A stretch of DNA of 64,000 nucleotides. Source: Maritimibacter sp. GTDB taxonomy: Bacteria; Pseudomonadota; Alphaproteobacteria; Rhodobacterales; Rhodobacteraceae. Positions 54,788 through 63,468 of this stretch are shown piece after piece (positions within the stretch are counted from its first letter, which is position 1; the number at the start of each line of letters is the position of its first letter). The stretch is from the NCBI GenBank assembly GCA_002701395.1, contig NZVC01000028.1, positions 154,460 through 218,459 on the forward strand, in the 5' to 3' direction. Under the pieces are notes generated by a model. That model searched no databases. It worked only from the letters and a program-made list of their open reading frames with translations, and was not told where the DNA came from. The translations under genes and the position numbers were made by a program.

Positions 54788-55035
54788 CCTGCCCAGAGTG
54801 CAGGGATGCGCCGTCGCAACAGCAGGAAATCGCTTTCCGTCACGCCGGTCACCTGATCCAGTGCGATGCGCATGTCGATGCCGCCGTCGCCGTCGGCATT
54901 CACGAACACGATGGTGTCGCCCGAGGTGTTCACGTTGGTTCGGATGCTGGGTCCCGACCCGGTGTAAGGGCCAAGGATCGACAGATCGAACGCCCCGGAC
55001 AGCATACCGCTGAAGTCCAGGATGTCCGGGTTCAT
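54784..55035 (-). pseudogene. Orphan RTX-type C-terminal fragment (83 aa)
   Basis: 83 aa. SGDTIVFVNADGDGGIDMRIALD and TGVTESDFLLL are typical of the C-terminal calcium-binding and secretion region of RTX proteins secreted by type I systems. The usual GGxGxDxLx repeats are absent and the frame upstream shows no continuation, so this is probably the remnant of a larger gene. It could instead be a short protein. It overlaps the 3' end of the HWE kinase gene by four bases. The following 210 bases up to the tRNA show nothing recognisable. Confidence 0.5.
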
Positions 55036-55249
55036 GCCCTCCGATCGCGCCGGATCCCTTCAGCACGGAAAACCGAATCGATGGGCGGACAGTACAGCAT
55101 GGTGGGTTCTGCCCGGCGCAGGTCGGGGACGACGCATCGCGGCGTGGCGACAGTCGCTGGGATGACGTCCGAACGATTGCTCGGCCACGCGAAACCGTGT
55201 GCGCCGATCCCGGCACACGAAACTCACGAAAATGATTCTGGAGGTTCAG

Positions 55250-55325
55250 TGGTGAGCCGTGCAGGATTCGAACCTGCGACCCACTGATTAAAAGTCAGTT
55301 GCTCTACCAACTGAGCTAACGGCCC
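55250..55325 (-). tRNA. tRNA-Lys(TTT)
   Basis: 76 nt including an encoded CCA (55250-55252). The minus strand folds as a cloverleaf: acceptor GGGCCGT / ACGGCTC with one G-U pair, D-arm GCTCAGTTGGTAGAGC, anticodon stem ACTGA / TCAGT with loop CTTTTAA (anticodon TTT at 55290-55292), and TGG-GTC then GCAGG-TTCGAAT-CCTGC as variable region and T-arm. Confidence 0.98.
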
Positions 55326-55433
55326 ACTCGAGGCGCCTACCTAGGGAACCGGCCAAACGCGGTCAAGGCCAAAAATCACCCCTAACGTTACGACCTCTGG
55401 ATTCATATTCGATGCGGGGATATATGCGCCGCC

Positions 55434-56270
55434 ATGCGTGACGATGGACATCAAAACGGCTTGGCCTTCATGAAGATGCATGGCCTTGGAAACGACTTCG
55501 TGGTGATCGACCGCCGCGCAGGCGGCGCCCCCGTGTCCGAGGCTTTGGCCCGCGCTCTGGGAGACCGGCATATGGGCGTCGGATTCGACCAACTGGCCGC
55601 GATCGACTCGGACGACGGATCGGACGCCCGGCTGACATTCTACAATTCCGATGGCTCGATCGCGGGCGCCTGCGGCAACGCCACCCGCTGCATCGCGCGG
55701 TTCCTGATGGACGACACCGGCCGCGACAGCCTGACCCTGCGCACCGAGCGCGGGCTGCTGGCCGCCGAAGATGCCGGGAACGGCCTGACGCGCGTGAACA
55801 TGGGCGCGCCGCTGATGGACTGGGCCGACGTCCCGCTGGTGTCCGAGATGGATACGCTGGACCTGCCGATGCCCGGCCATCCCGTGGCCACCGGCATGGG
55901 CAATCCGCACTGCACCTTCTTCGTGGACGACGCCGAAGAGATCGACCTGTCCGCACGCGGCCCCGAAATCGAACACCATCCGTTCTTCCCCGAACGCACC
56001 AACGTTCAGTTCGCCCACGTCATCGGCCCCGACCACCTGCGGATGCGGGTGTGGGAACGCGGCGCGGGCGTGACGCTGGCGTCGGGCTCGTCGTCCTGCG
56101 CCACCGCCGTGGCCGCGGCGCGGCGCGGGCTGACCAGGCGCCACGTCACCATCACGCTTGACGGCGGCGACATCGACATCGACTGGCGCGACGACGGGGT
56201 CTGGATGACCGGCCCGACCGCCCACGTCTTTACCGGCCACCTGACCGCCGCCTTTCTGGATTCGCTGTAG
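55434..56270 (+). CDS. dapF: Diaminopimelate epimerase
   Basis: 278 aa. [15 protein letters not shown], the first catalytic cysteine in GACGNATRC and the second in [12 protein letters not shown] are intact. It converts LL- to meso-diaminopimelate for lysine and peptidoglycan synthesis. ATG 55434 is the first start; an ATG 12 codons later is also near the conserved region. mtaB begins directly after its stop codon. Confidence 0.96.
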   Translation: MRDDGHQNGLAFMKMHGLGNDFVVIDRRAGGAPVSEALARALGDRHMGVGFDQLAAIDSDDGSDARLTFYNSDGSIAGACGNATRCIARFLMDDTGRDSLTLRTERGLLAAEDAGNGLTRVNMGAPLMDWADVPLVSEMDTLDLPMPGHPVATGMGNPHCTFFVDDAEEIDLSARGPEIEHHPFFPERTNVQFAHVIGPDHLRMRVWERGAGVTLASGSSSCATAVAAARRGLTRRHVTITLDGGDIDIDWRDDGVWMTGPTAHVFTGHLTAAFLDSL

Positions 56271-57533
56271 ATGGACCGCCGCGCCCCCGTTTTCGCCACC
56301 CTCGGCTGCCGGCTGAACGCCTACGAGACCGAGGCGATGAAAGACCTTGCCGCCGCGCATGGCGTCGAGGACGCCGTTGTCGTGAACACCTGCGCCGTGA
56401 CCTCCGAAGCCGTGCGCAAGGCGCGGCAGGAAATCCGCCGCCTGCGCCGCGAGAACCCGAACGCCAAGGTCATCGTCACCGGCTGCGCCGCGCAGACCGA
56501 CCCCGACAGCTTTGCCGCGATGGACGAGGTCGACGTGGTGGTCGGCAACGCTGAGAAGATGCAGCCGCAGACATGGGCCAACATGGCGCCCGACCTGATC
56601 GGCCAGACGGAACCCGTGCAGGTCGACGACATCATGTCGGTGACCGAAACGGCGGGCCACCTGATCGACGGGTTCGGCACGCGAAGCCGGGCCTATGTCC
56701 AGATCCAGAACGGCTGCGATCACCGCTGCACCTTCTGCATCATCCCCTTCGGGCGCGGCAACTCGCGCTCGGTTCCCGCGGGCGTCGCGGTGGACCAGAT
56801 CCGGCGGCTGGTGGACCGGGGCTATAACGAGGTGGTGCTGACCGGGGTCGACATGACCTCGTGGGGGCAGGACCTGCCGGGTGCCCCGCGGCTGGGCGAC
56901 CTTGTGATGCGGATCCTGAAACTGGTGCCGGACCTGCCGCGGCTGCGGATCAGCTCGATCGATTCCATCGAGGCCGACGACAACCTGATGCGCGCCATTG
57001 CCGAGGAACCCCGGCTGATGCCGCACCTGCACCTGTCGCTTCAGGCCGGGGACGACATGATCCTGAAGCGGATGAAGCGGCGCCACCTGCGCGACGATGC
57101 CATCCGCTTCTGCGAAGAGGCGCGCCGCCTGCGGCCCGACATGACCTTTGGCGCCGACATCATCGCGGGCTTCCCGACCGAGACAGAGGCGATGTTCCAG
57201 AACTCGCTGAAGCTGGTCGAGGATTGCGACCTGACGTGGCTGCATGTCTTTCCCTACTCGCCCCGCCCCGGCACCGCCGCCGCGCGGATGCCGCAGGTGA
57301 ACGGCAAGGCGATCAAGGACCGCGCCGCCCGGCTGCGCGCCGCCGGGGACGCCGCCGTCGCGCGGCACCTTGCCACGCGAGTCGGATGCGACCACGCGGT
57401 GCTGATGGAAAATCCGCACATGGGCCGCACCGAACAGTTCACCGAAGTCACCTTCGCCGCGCCGCAGGTCGAGGGCAGCATCGTGCAAACCCGCATCGCA
57501 GGCGTCGACGGCACGCGTCTGATCGCGGGCTGA
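56271..57533 (+). CDS. mtaB: tRNA t6A37 methylthiotransferase
   Basis: 420 aa; its ATG follows the dapF TAG without a gap. N-terminal cysteines in LGCRLNAYE, NTCAVTSE and VTGCAAQ bind one 4Fe-4S cluster, and the radical SAM motif CDHRCTFC binds the other. The order and spacing are those of MtaB, which converts t6A to ms2t6A at position 37 of ANN-decoding tRNAs, not MiaB or RimO. It is likely co-transcribed with dapF and the next gene. Confidence 0.94.
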   Translation: MDRRAPVFATLGCRLNAYETEAMKDLAAAHGVEDAVVVNTCAVTSEAVRKARQEIRRLRRENPNAKVIVTGCAAQTDPDSFAAMDEVDVVVGNAEKMQPQTWANMAPDLIGQTEPVQVDDIMSVTETAGHLIDGFGTRSRAYVQIQNGCDHRCTFCIIPFGRGNSRSVPAGVAVDQIRRLVDRGYNEVVLTGVDMTSWGQDLPGAPRLGDLVMRILKLVPDLPRLRISSIDSIEADDNLMRAIAEEPRLMPHLHLSLQAGDDMILKRMKRRHLRDDAIRFCEEARRLRPDMTFGADIIAGFPTETEAMFQNSLKLVEDCDLTWLHVFPYSPRPGTAAARMPQVNGKAIKDRAARLRAAGDAAVARHLATRVGCDHAVLMENPHMGRTEQFTEVTFAAPQVEGSIVQTRIAGVDGTRLIAG

Positions 57534-58156
57534 TGCACCCGAACCCGGCCTTCCGGAAAACCGGCCGCGACCGGAACGTGGCCTTCGCCCGCGACCGCGG
57601 ATTCGGCACGCTGGCGGTGAACGGCGACGCCGCGCCGCTGCTGTCGCACATCCCCTTCGTCCTGTCCGAAGACGGTGCGACCGCCGAACTGCACCTTGTC
57701 CGCTCGAACCCGGTCACGGCGGCCTGCAAGACGGCGCTGCCTGCCGCGCTCGCGGTGCAGGGGCCGGACAGCTATGTCTCGCCCGACTGGTACGGCATCG
57801 ACGATCAGGTGCCGACATGGAACTACGTCGCCGTCCATCTGCGCGGGCGGCTAGAGCGTCAGCCGCAGGACAGCCTGCGCCCGATGCTCGACCGTCTGTC
57901 CGCCGCCTTCGAAGACCGCTTGGCGCCGAAACCCGCGTGGCTGACCGACAAGATGCCGGCCGACGCGCTGGACCGTATGCTGCGGATGATCGTGCCTTTC
58001 GTGCTGCACGTCGACGGGATCGACGGGACATGGAAGTTGGGCCAGAACAAGGACGACGCTGTCCGCCTAAGGGCCGCCGACGCGGTGGAACGCGACGGTA
58101 TCGGACACGAACCGGCACAGCTTGCCGCGACGATGCGCACACCTTCGGCGGACTGA
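57533..58156 (+). CDS. FMN-binding PaiB-like protein
   Basis: 207 aa; the ATG overlaps the mtaB stop (TGATG). HIPFVL, HLVRSNPVT, YVSPDWYG, VPTWNYVAVHLRG and the C-terminal WKLGQNK match the FMN-binding negative regulator family typified by Bacillus PaiB. Members bind flavin and some act as repressors of sporulation or protease genes in bacilli; in proteobacteria the function is unclear and may be enzymatic. Last gene of the dapF-mtaB unit. Confidence 0.87.
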   Translation: MHPNPAFRKTGRDRNVAFARDRGFGTLAVNGDAAPLLSHIPFVLSEDGATAELHLVRSNPVTAACKTALPAALAVQGPDSYVSPDWYGIDDQVPTWNYVAVHLRGRLERQPQDSLRPMLDRLSAAFEDRLAPKPAWLTDKMPADALDRMLRMIVPFVLHVDGIDGTWKLGQNKDDAVRLRAADAVERDGIGHEPAQLAATMRTPSAD

Positions 58157-58182
58157 CGCAGCGTCACCTAAATACATTCAAA

Positions 58183-58196
58183 ATGATCTATATCAA
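58183..58196. promoter_or_regulatory. FNR/FixK-type operator upstream of the cytochrome c gene
   Basis: ATGATCTATATCAA matches the FNR/FixK consensus TTGAT-N4-ATCAA in 9 of 10 specified bases. It lies 71 bases before the cytochrome c ATG in the 110-base gap after the PaiB-like gene, a suitable distance for activation. Confidence 0.68.
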
Positions 58197-58266
58197 AGCA
58201 CGGCGCACCCCGCCCCGGCAGGCTTGATCGCAGAAACGCGCGGATACGGCTGCTAGGGAGGAGACC

Positions 58267-58671
58267 ATGCGGCATACGATCCTGGTTGTTTCATTAACGG
58301 TACTCTCCACGTTCGGAGGGGCACAGGCTCAGGACGCGGGCGTAGGAGGCGCCCTGTTCGCACAGTACTGCGCCACCTGCCACGGGACCGACGCCATGGG
58401 CGACGGTCCGCTCAACGACCTGATGACCACCAAGGCGCCGGACCTCACCGGCCTGAGCGCCCGGAACGACGGGTCCTACCCGATGCTCGAGGTGATCCAC
58501 ATCATCGACGGCCGGACCGGACTGCGTGGTCATGGCGGGCCGATGCCAACCTATGGCAGCGTGTTCGATGACGAGCACGGCCAGTCGGGGTCCGGCGACT
58601 ACAGCGCGATCCTCGAAACCCGAGGCCGGATCCTTTCGCTGGCGATGTTCCTCGAATCGATCCAGCAATGA
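58267..58671 (+). CDS. Small periplasmic c-type cytochrome
   Basis: 134 aa with a signal peptide ending AQA-QDA. One haem-binding motif CATCH and several methionines that could be the sixth ligand (PMPTYG is the likely one). AGGGAGGAGA precedes the ATG. It is an electron carrier or donor subunit; the FNR-like box suggests expression at low oxygen. It does not resemble cytochrome c2 closely. Neighbours do not identify its partner. Confidence 0.88.
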   Translation: MRHTILVVSLTVLSTFGGAQAQDAGVGGALFAQYCATCHGTDAMGDGPLNDLMTTKAPDLTGLSARNDGSYPMLEVIHIIDGRTGLRGHGGPMPTYGSVFDDEHGQSGSGDYSAILETRGRILSLAMFLESIQQ

Positions 58672-58783
58672 CCCGGACGCCGGGCCCGTCACTCCGGGCC
58701 CGGCGACACCATCGTCCTGCCATTGGACAGTCGGTCGCCACGGCCCTAAGACTTCGGTCACCACAACCGGAGCCCCGACCGTC

Positions 58784-59389
58784 ATGATGAAGCTTTTCGA
58801 CAGCCCCCCGTCGCCCTTCTGCCGCAAGGTCCGCGTGCTTCTGCACGAATCCGGGCAGACCGGATCGGTCACGATGGTCCCGACCACCGGCAACCCTGTC
58901 GCGGACGAGGCGCCGTTCACCGAAAACCCGCTGGGCAAGATCCCCTGCCTCGCGCGTGACGACGGCGGCCCGATGTTCGACAGCCGCGTGATCTGCCGCT
59001 ACCTCGACACCCGTTTCGACGCCGGCCTTTACCCGCAGGATCGCATCTGGGACGTGCTGACGCTCGAGGCGCTGGCCGACGGCCTGATGGATGCGGCGAT
59101 CCTCGTGGTCTACGAATCGCGCTGGCGCCCGGAACAGGAACGGTCGGCAACATGGGTGGACGGCCAGTGGTTCAAGGTCACCCGCGCGCTCGACGCCCTG
59201 AACGACGGCTGGATGCCCCACCTCGGCGGGTCGGTGGACATGGGGCAGATCGCTGTCGCCTGCGCGCTCGGCTACCTCGATTTCCGCCACGACGACCGCG
59301 CATGGCGCACCGGACGCAAGGCGCTGGCCGGCTGGTACGAAACCTTCTCTGCCCGCGCGTCGATGCAGGCGACCCGCCCGGACGCCTAG
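58784..59389 (+). CDS. Glutathione S-transferase family protein
   Basis: 201 aa. The first of two adjacent ATG codons is used (58784; GGAG 11 bases upstream). The N-terminal thioredoxin-like fold starts MKLFDSPPSPFCRKVRVLLHE, with NPLGKIPCL and DSRVICRYLD marking the glutathione site; the C-terminal half is helical. It probably conjugates or reduces an unknown electrophile. No pathway neighbours. Confidence 0.88.
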   Translation: MMKLFDSPPSPFCRKVRVLLHESGQTGSVTMVPTTGNPVADEAPFTENPLGKIPCLARDDGGPMFDSRVICRYLDTRFDAGLYPQDRIWDVLTLEALADGLMDAAILVVYESRWRPEQERSATWVDGQWFKVTRALDALNDGWMPHLGGSVDMGQIAVACALGYLDFRHDDRAWRTGRKALAGWYETFSARASMQATRPDA

Positions 59390-59412
59390 GCGCCGGGCCT
59401 CGGTCCGGCCAT

Positions 59413-59468
59413 TTCTTCTCTTTGAAAATACCTCGGGGGAGTCGCGCAGCGACGGGGGCAGCGCCCCC
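59413..59468 (+). repeat. Structured intergenic repeat, copy A
   Basis: Begins TTCTTCTCTTTGAAAATACC, then CGGGGGA, a hairpin GTCGC-GCA-GCGAC and a second hairpin GGGGGC-AGC-GCCCCC (59454-59468). A second copy in the same orientation lies at 63407-63468. It sits between the convergent gst and outer-membrane protein genes. Confidence 0.85.
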
Positions 59469-59520
59469 TCCCCCAACCGCGAACGCGATGCGCGTTACAT
59501 CGGCGCGGCCCGTTCGGACG

Positions 59521-60204
59521 TCAGAAGCTGAACGAGACGCCGATGTTGATCGCGTTGGTCACCACGTCGGTCTTCAGCGTACCGCCGCTGGCAAGGTCCG
59601 CCTCGTTCATCGAGTAGGTGCCCTTGTATTCGCCGAACACGGCCCAACGGTCGTTGAAGCTGTACTTGATCCCGGCCACCGCCTGCACCGCCGCGCCGGT
59701 CAGCTGGTACTCGAACGTCTTGCCGCCCGCCGTCTCGACGTCGACGTGGGGAATCGCCAGACCGGCACCGGCGCCGACATAGGGCGTCAGGCGCCCGTTC
59801 ATCCACTGGCCCGGCCAGCGGTACCAGACATTCGCCGTGATCGTGTTCAGACCGTCGGTGAACTCCAGCCGGTCGAACCCGTTGGTCGCCAGAGTCTCAT
59901 CGTCCGCATAGACCTTGTTGTGCGAGAAATCGAGACCGAAGCCCAGGTTCGGGTTCCGCTGCAGCCAGTAGGTGGCGCGGAAACCGTAGTAAGGGGGCAT
60001 CTCGAACGGACGGCCTTCCCAGGTCGACAGAAAGCTGAAATCGCCGACGCCGCCGGGGTCATTGCCCTCGACCCGGCTGTGCGGCGCAGCCTGATAGCCG
60101 GTGTAGAAGCTCAGTTCGGTCTCGGCCAGGGCCGGGCCCGCAAGCGCCGCACCGAAACCCGCGGCGACAAGGGCCGCACCGATGATTTTGCCGACAGCTT
60201 TCAT
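59521..60204 (-). CDS. Outer-membrane beta-barrel protein (possibly lipid A oxidase-like)
   Basis: 227 aa from ATG 60204 (CAGGAG upstream), with a signal peptide ending ALA-ETE. Alternating strands such as [65 protein letters not shown] and INIGVSFSF, with a terminal Phe, fit an eight-stranded barrel. The pattern [19 protein letters not shown] recalls proteins annotated as LpxQ-like lipid A oxidase in related bacteria, but I cannot test this. The 320 bases between it and petA hold no gene that I can see. Confidence 0.78.
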   Translation of the reverse strand: MKAVGKIIGAALVAAGFGAALAGPALAETELSFYTGYQAAPHSRVEGNDPGGVGDFSFLSTWEGRPFEMPPYYGFRATYWLQRNPNLGFGLDFSHNKVYADDETLATNGFDRLEFTDGLNTITANVWYRWPGQWMNGRLTPYVGAGAGLAIPHVDVETAGGKTFEYQLTGAAVQAVAGIKYSFNDRWAVFGEYKGTYSMNEADLASGGTLKTDVVTNAINIGVSFSF

Positions 60205-60524
60205 GGACTGGATGCTCCTGTGTCCCGGCAGCGTGGCCGGTGAAACGGTCGCGCCCCTTGGTTTGCCGTGCATGTGACTCTTCATGCACCGGAATTCAAA
60301 CCCTTTCCGATACAAAACTCCGCGATATGGCGCAGGAGGGGCAGTTTTGCCGCCAAACACCAGGATTTCGCGGGGTGCCGCGACAACGCGCCCCAGGCAT
60401 AGGCGAATGCCCGCTTTACGCGTCAAGGGCTTCCGCCTATTACGGCGAGGCATGCAGGTGCGGTCCGTCCGCGCCTCTATCGATAATGCAGGCCGGCCAG
60501 CCGGCTCAGGAATGGAGAACGCTC

Positions 60525-61088
60525 GTGTCCCACGCAGATGACCACGAAGGCACGCGTCGCGACTTTCTATATTACGCGACGGCGGGCGCAGGGGTGGTGA
60601 CGGCCGGTGCGGCTGTATGGCCGCTCGTCAACCAGATGAACCCCTCCGCCGACGTCCAGGCGCTCAGCTCGATCCAGGTGGACATCAGCGGCGTCGCGGA
60701 AGGCACGCAGCTGACCGTGAAGTGGCTCGGCAAGCCGGTCTTCATCCGGCACCGCACCGCGGACGAGATCGAAAGCGCGAACTCGGTCGACGTGTCGTCG
60801 CTGCCGGACTCGAACGCACGCAACGCGAACCTTGCCGCCGACGCCGACGCGACCGACGCGAACCGCGCGCTGGACGGCGAAGAGAAATGGCTTGTCATGA
60901 TGGGCGTGTGCACGCACCTCGGCTGTGTGCCGCTGGGCGACGGCGCCGGTGACTTCGGCGGCTGGTTCTGCCCCTGCCACGGCTCTCACTACGACGCCGC
61001 CGGCCGCATCCGCCGCGGCCCTGCGCCTGAAAACCTGCCGGTCCCGGTCGCCGCCTTCGACGGCGAGACGACCATCGTGCTCGGATAA
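60525..61088 (+). CDS. petA: Ubiquinol-cytochrome c reductase Rieske iron-sulphur subunit
   Basis: 187 aa from GTG 60525, with GGAG seven bases upstream; the open frame further upstream is unrelated. A twin-arginine signal anchor ([14 protein letters not shown]) is retained as the membrane helix. The 2Fe-2S ligands are in CTHLGC and CPCHGSH. The protein carries electrons from ubiquinol at the Qo site to cytochrome c1. First gene of petABC, 12 bases before petB. Confidence 0.95.
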   Translation: MSHADDHEGTRRDFLYYATAGAGVVTAGAAVWPLVNQMNPSADVQALSSIQVDISGVAEGTQLTVKWLGKPVFIRHRTADEIESANSVDVSSLPDSNARNANLAADADATDANRALDGEEKWLVMMGVCTHLGCVPLGDGAGDFGGWFCPCHGSHYDAAGRIRRGPAPENLPVPVAAFDGETTIVLG

Positions 61089-61100
61089 GGGAGGAATAGA

Positions 61101-62438
61101 ATGTCCGGAATTCCCCACGACCATTACGAGCCGAAGTCCGGCTTCGAGAAATGGCTCGACAAGCGCCTGAAAGTCGTCGCGCTGGTCTATGACACCCTGA
61201 TGATCCCCACGCCCAAGAACCTGAACTGGATGTGGATCTGGGGCATCGTCCTTGCCTTCTGCCTTGCCCTGCAGATCGGCACCGGCATCGTTCTGGCGAT
61301 GCACTACACCCCGCATGTCGACAACGCCTTCGCGTCGATCGAACACATCATGCGCAACGTGAACGGCGGACACATGATCCGCTACGTCCACATGAACGGC
61401 GCCTCGCTGTTCTTCTTCGCCGTCTATCTCCACATCTTCCGCGGCCTCTACTACGGGTCCTACAAGGCCCCGCGCGAAATCACGTGGATCGTCGGCATGC
61501 TGATCTACCTGCTGATGATGGGCACCGCCTTCATGGGCTACGTGCTGCCGTGGGGCCAGATGTCGTTCTGGGGCGCCACCGTCATCACCGGCCTGTTCGG
61601 CGCGATCCCGTTCATCGGCGAATCGATCCAGACCTGGCTGCTGGGCGGACCCGCCGTGGACAACGCCACGCTGAACCGCTTCTTCTCGCTGCACTACCTG
61701 CTGCCCTTCGTCATCGCGGGGCTGGTGATCGTGCACATCTGGGCCTTCCACTCGACCGGCAACAACAACCCCACCGGGGTTGAGGTCCGCCGCACCTCGA
61801 AGGCCGAGGCGCAGAAGGACACGCTGCCGTTCTGGCCCTACTTCGTGCTGAAGGACCTGTTCGCCCTGGCGCTGGTCCTGGTGGTCTTCTTCGCGATCGT
61901 CGGCTTCATGCCCAACTACCTGGGCCACCCCGACAACTACATCGAGGCGAACCCTCTCGCGACGCCCGCCCACATCGTGCCCGAATGGTACTTCCTGCCG
62001 TTCTACGCGATCCTGCGCGCCTTCACCGGCGACGTCTGGGTGGTGATGTTCGCCAACTGGATCACCGGCGGCATCGTCGACGCCAAGTTCTTTGGCGTGC
62101 TGGCGATGTTCGGCGCGATCGCGGTCATGGCGCTGGCGCCGTGGCTCGACACCTCGTCGGTCCGCTCGGGCAAGTACCGCCCGATGTTCAAGTGGTGGTT
62201 CTGGCTGCTGGCCATCGACTTCGTCGTCCTGATGTGGGCGGGCGCGATGCCGGCGGAACCGCCCTACTCGACCATCTCGCTGATCGGGGCCACCTACTGG
62301 TTCGCCTACTTCCTGGTGATCCTGCCCCTGCTCGGCGTGATCGAGAAACCGGTGGCGCGTCCCGCGACCATCGAAGAAGACTTCGCCGCGCACTATCCCA
62401 AGGCAGACGCCTCGGGTGACGTGAAACCGGCCGAGTGA
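61101..62438 (+). CDS. petB: Cytochrome bc1 complex cytochrome b subunit
   Basis: 445 aa with eight membrane helices. The haem ligands lie in helices containing [17 protein letters not shown] and [21 protein letters not shown]; the Qo-site PEWY is in [18 protein letters not shown]. It holds both b haems and both quinone sites. GGAGG lies just before the ATG; its stop overlaps possible starts of petC. Confidence 0.96.
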   Translation: MSGIPHDHYEPKSGFEKWLDKRLKVVALVYDTLMIPTPKNLNWMWIWGIVLAFCLALQIGTGIVLAMHYTPHVDNAFASIEHIMRNVNGGHMIRYVHMNGASLFFFAVYLHIFRGLYYGSYKAPREITWIVGMLIYLLMMGTAFMGYVLPWGQMSFWGATVITGLFGAIPFIGESIQTWLLGGPAVDNATLNRFFSLHYLLPFVIAGLVIVHIWAFHSTGNNNPTGVEVRRTSKAEAQKDTLPFWPYFVLKDLFALALVLVVFFAIVGFMPNYLGHPDNYIEANPLATPAHIVPEWYFLPFYAILRAFTGDVWVVMFANWITGGIVDAKFFGVLAMFGAIAVMALAPWLDTSSVRSGKYRPMFKWWFWLLAIDFVVLMWAGAMPAEPPYSTISLIGATYWFAYFLVILPLLGVIEKPVARPATIEEDFAAHYPKADASGDVKPAE

Positions 62439-62446
62439 GAAAGGCG

Positions 62447-63319
62447 ATGAAGATGATCCAAGCCAAGACCCTTTCCGCCGCCGCGCTCGCCGCGCTTCTG
62501 GGCCTGTCGCCGCTTGCCGGCTGGGCCCAGGAGGACCACGCGGAAGAGGAAACGCACGCCGCCGAGGAAGAACATGCCGCCGATGCGGCCCATGCCGAAG
62601 GCCACGTGACGGACTACGCCTTCTCGTTCGAAGGACCGTTCGGCGCCTACGACCAGTTCCAGCTGCAGCGCGGCCTCCAGATCTATACCGAGGTCTGCTC
62701 TGCCTGCCACGGGCTGCAGTACGTGCCGCTGCGCACCCTGCACGACGAAGGTGGCGTCGGGCTCCCCGAAGATCAGGTCCGCGCCTACGCGGCCCAGTAC
62801 GAGGTCTTCGACCCCGAGCTCGACGATTACCGTCCCGCGACCCCGACCGACCACTTCCCGGCGAACACCTCGGTCGGCGCGCCCGACCTGTCGCTGATGG
62901 CCAAAGGCCGCGCGGGCTTCCACGGCCCCTACGGCACCGGCCTCAGCCAGCTGTTCAACGGCATGGGCGGCGCCGAGTACATCGCCTCGCTCCTGACCGG
63001 CTACACCGGTGAGGAAAAAGTCGAAGCCGGCGTGACCCTGTACGAGAACACCGCCTTCCCGGGCGGCTGGATCGGCATGGCCCCGCCGCTGTACGGCGAG
63101 GACGTCGATTTCGAGGACGGCGCCCCCAACGACATCGCAGCCGAGGCGCAGGACGTCGCGGCGTTCCTGATGTGGACGGCGGAACCCAAGATGATGGCGC
63201 GCAAACAGGCCGGCTTCACCGCCGTGATCTTCCTGATCCTGCTGACCTCGCTGCTGTACCTGACGAACAAGCGCATCTGGAAACCGGTCAAGAAAGGCGG
63301 CACCACGCCCGCCGAGTGA
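62447..63319 (+). CDS. petC: Cytochrome bc1 complex cytochrome c1 subunit
   Basis: About 290 aa. Start choice: ATG 62447, with ATG 62453 (better AAGG spacing) and GTG 62435 as alternatives. Signal peptide ending GWAQ-EDH, then an acidic His/Glu-rich stretch, the haem motif CSACHG and a C-terminal anchor helix ([18 protein letters not shown]). It passes electrons from the Rieske centre to cytochrome c. Last gene of petABC; a structured repeat lies 87 bases downstream. Confidence 0.95.
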   Translation: MKMIQAKTLSAAALAALLGLSPLAGWAQEDHAEEETHAAEEEHAADAAHAEGHVTDYAFSFEGPFGAYDQFQLQRGLQIYTEVCSACHGLQYVPLRTLHDEGGVGLPEDQVRAYAAQYEVFDPELDDYRPATPTDHFPANTSVGAPDLSLMAKGRAGFHGPYGTGLSQLFNGMGGAEYIASLLTGYTGEEKVEAGVTLYENTAFPGGWIGMAPPLYGEDVDFEDGAPNDIAAEAQDVAAFLMWTAEPKMMARKQAGFTAVIFLILLTSLLYLTNKRIWKPVKKGGTTPAE

Positions 63320-63406
63320 TCCGGTCAGACCATCGCAACGGAACGCCCGCCCTCACCGGCGGGCGTTTCGCGTTTCAGGTCCCCCGGACCTGCAACCCGT
63401 ACCTGC

Positions 63407-63468
63407 TTCTTCTCTTTGAAAATACCACGGGGGAGTCGCACCCTCGGTGCGACGGGGGCAGCGCCCCC
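63407..63468 (+). repeat. Structured intergenic repeat, copy B
   Basis: Same element as at 59413-59468: identical 20-base start, then CGGGGGA, a longer hairpin GTCGCACC-CTC-GGTGCGAC, and the identical GGGGGC-AGC-GCCCCC (63454-63468). It abuts the stop codon of the convergent thiQ-like gene. The stem is longer than in copy A but still perfectly paired, suggesting the structure matters. Confidence 0.85.
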
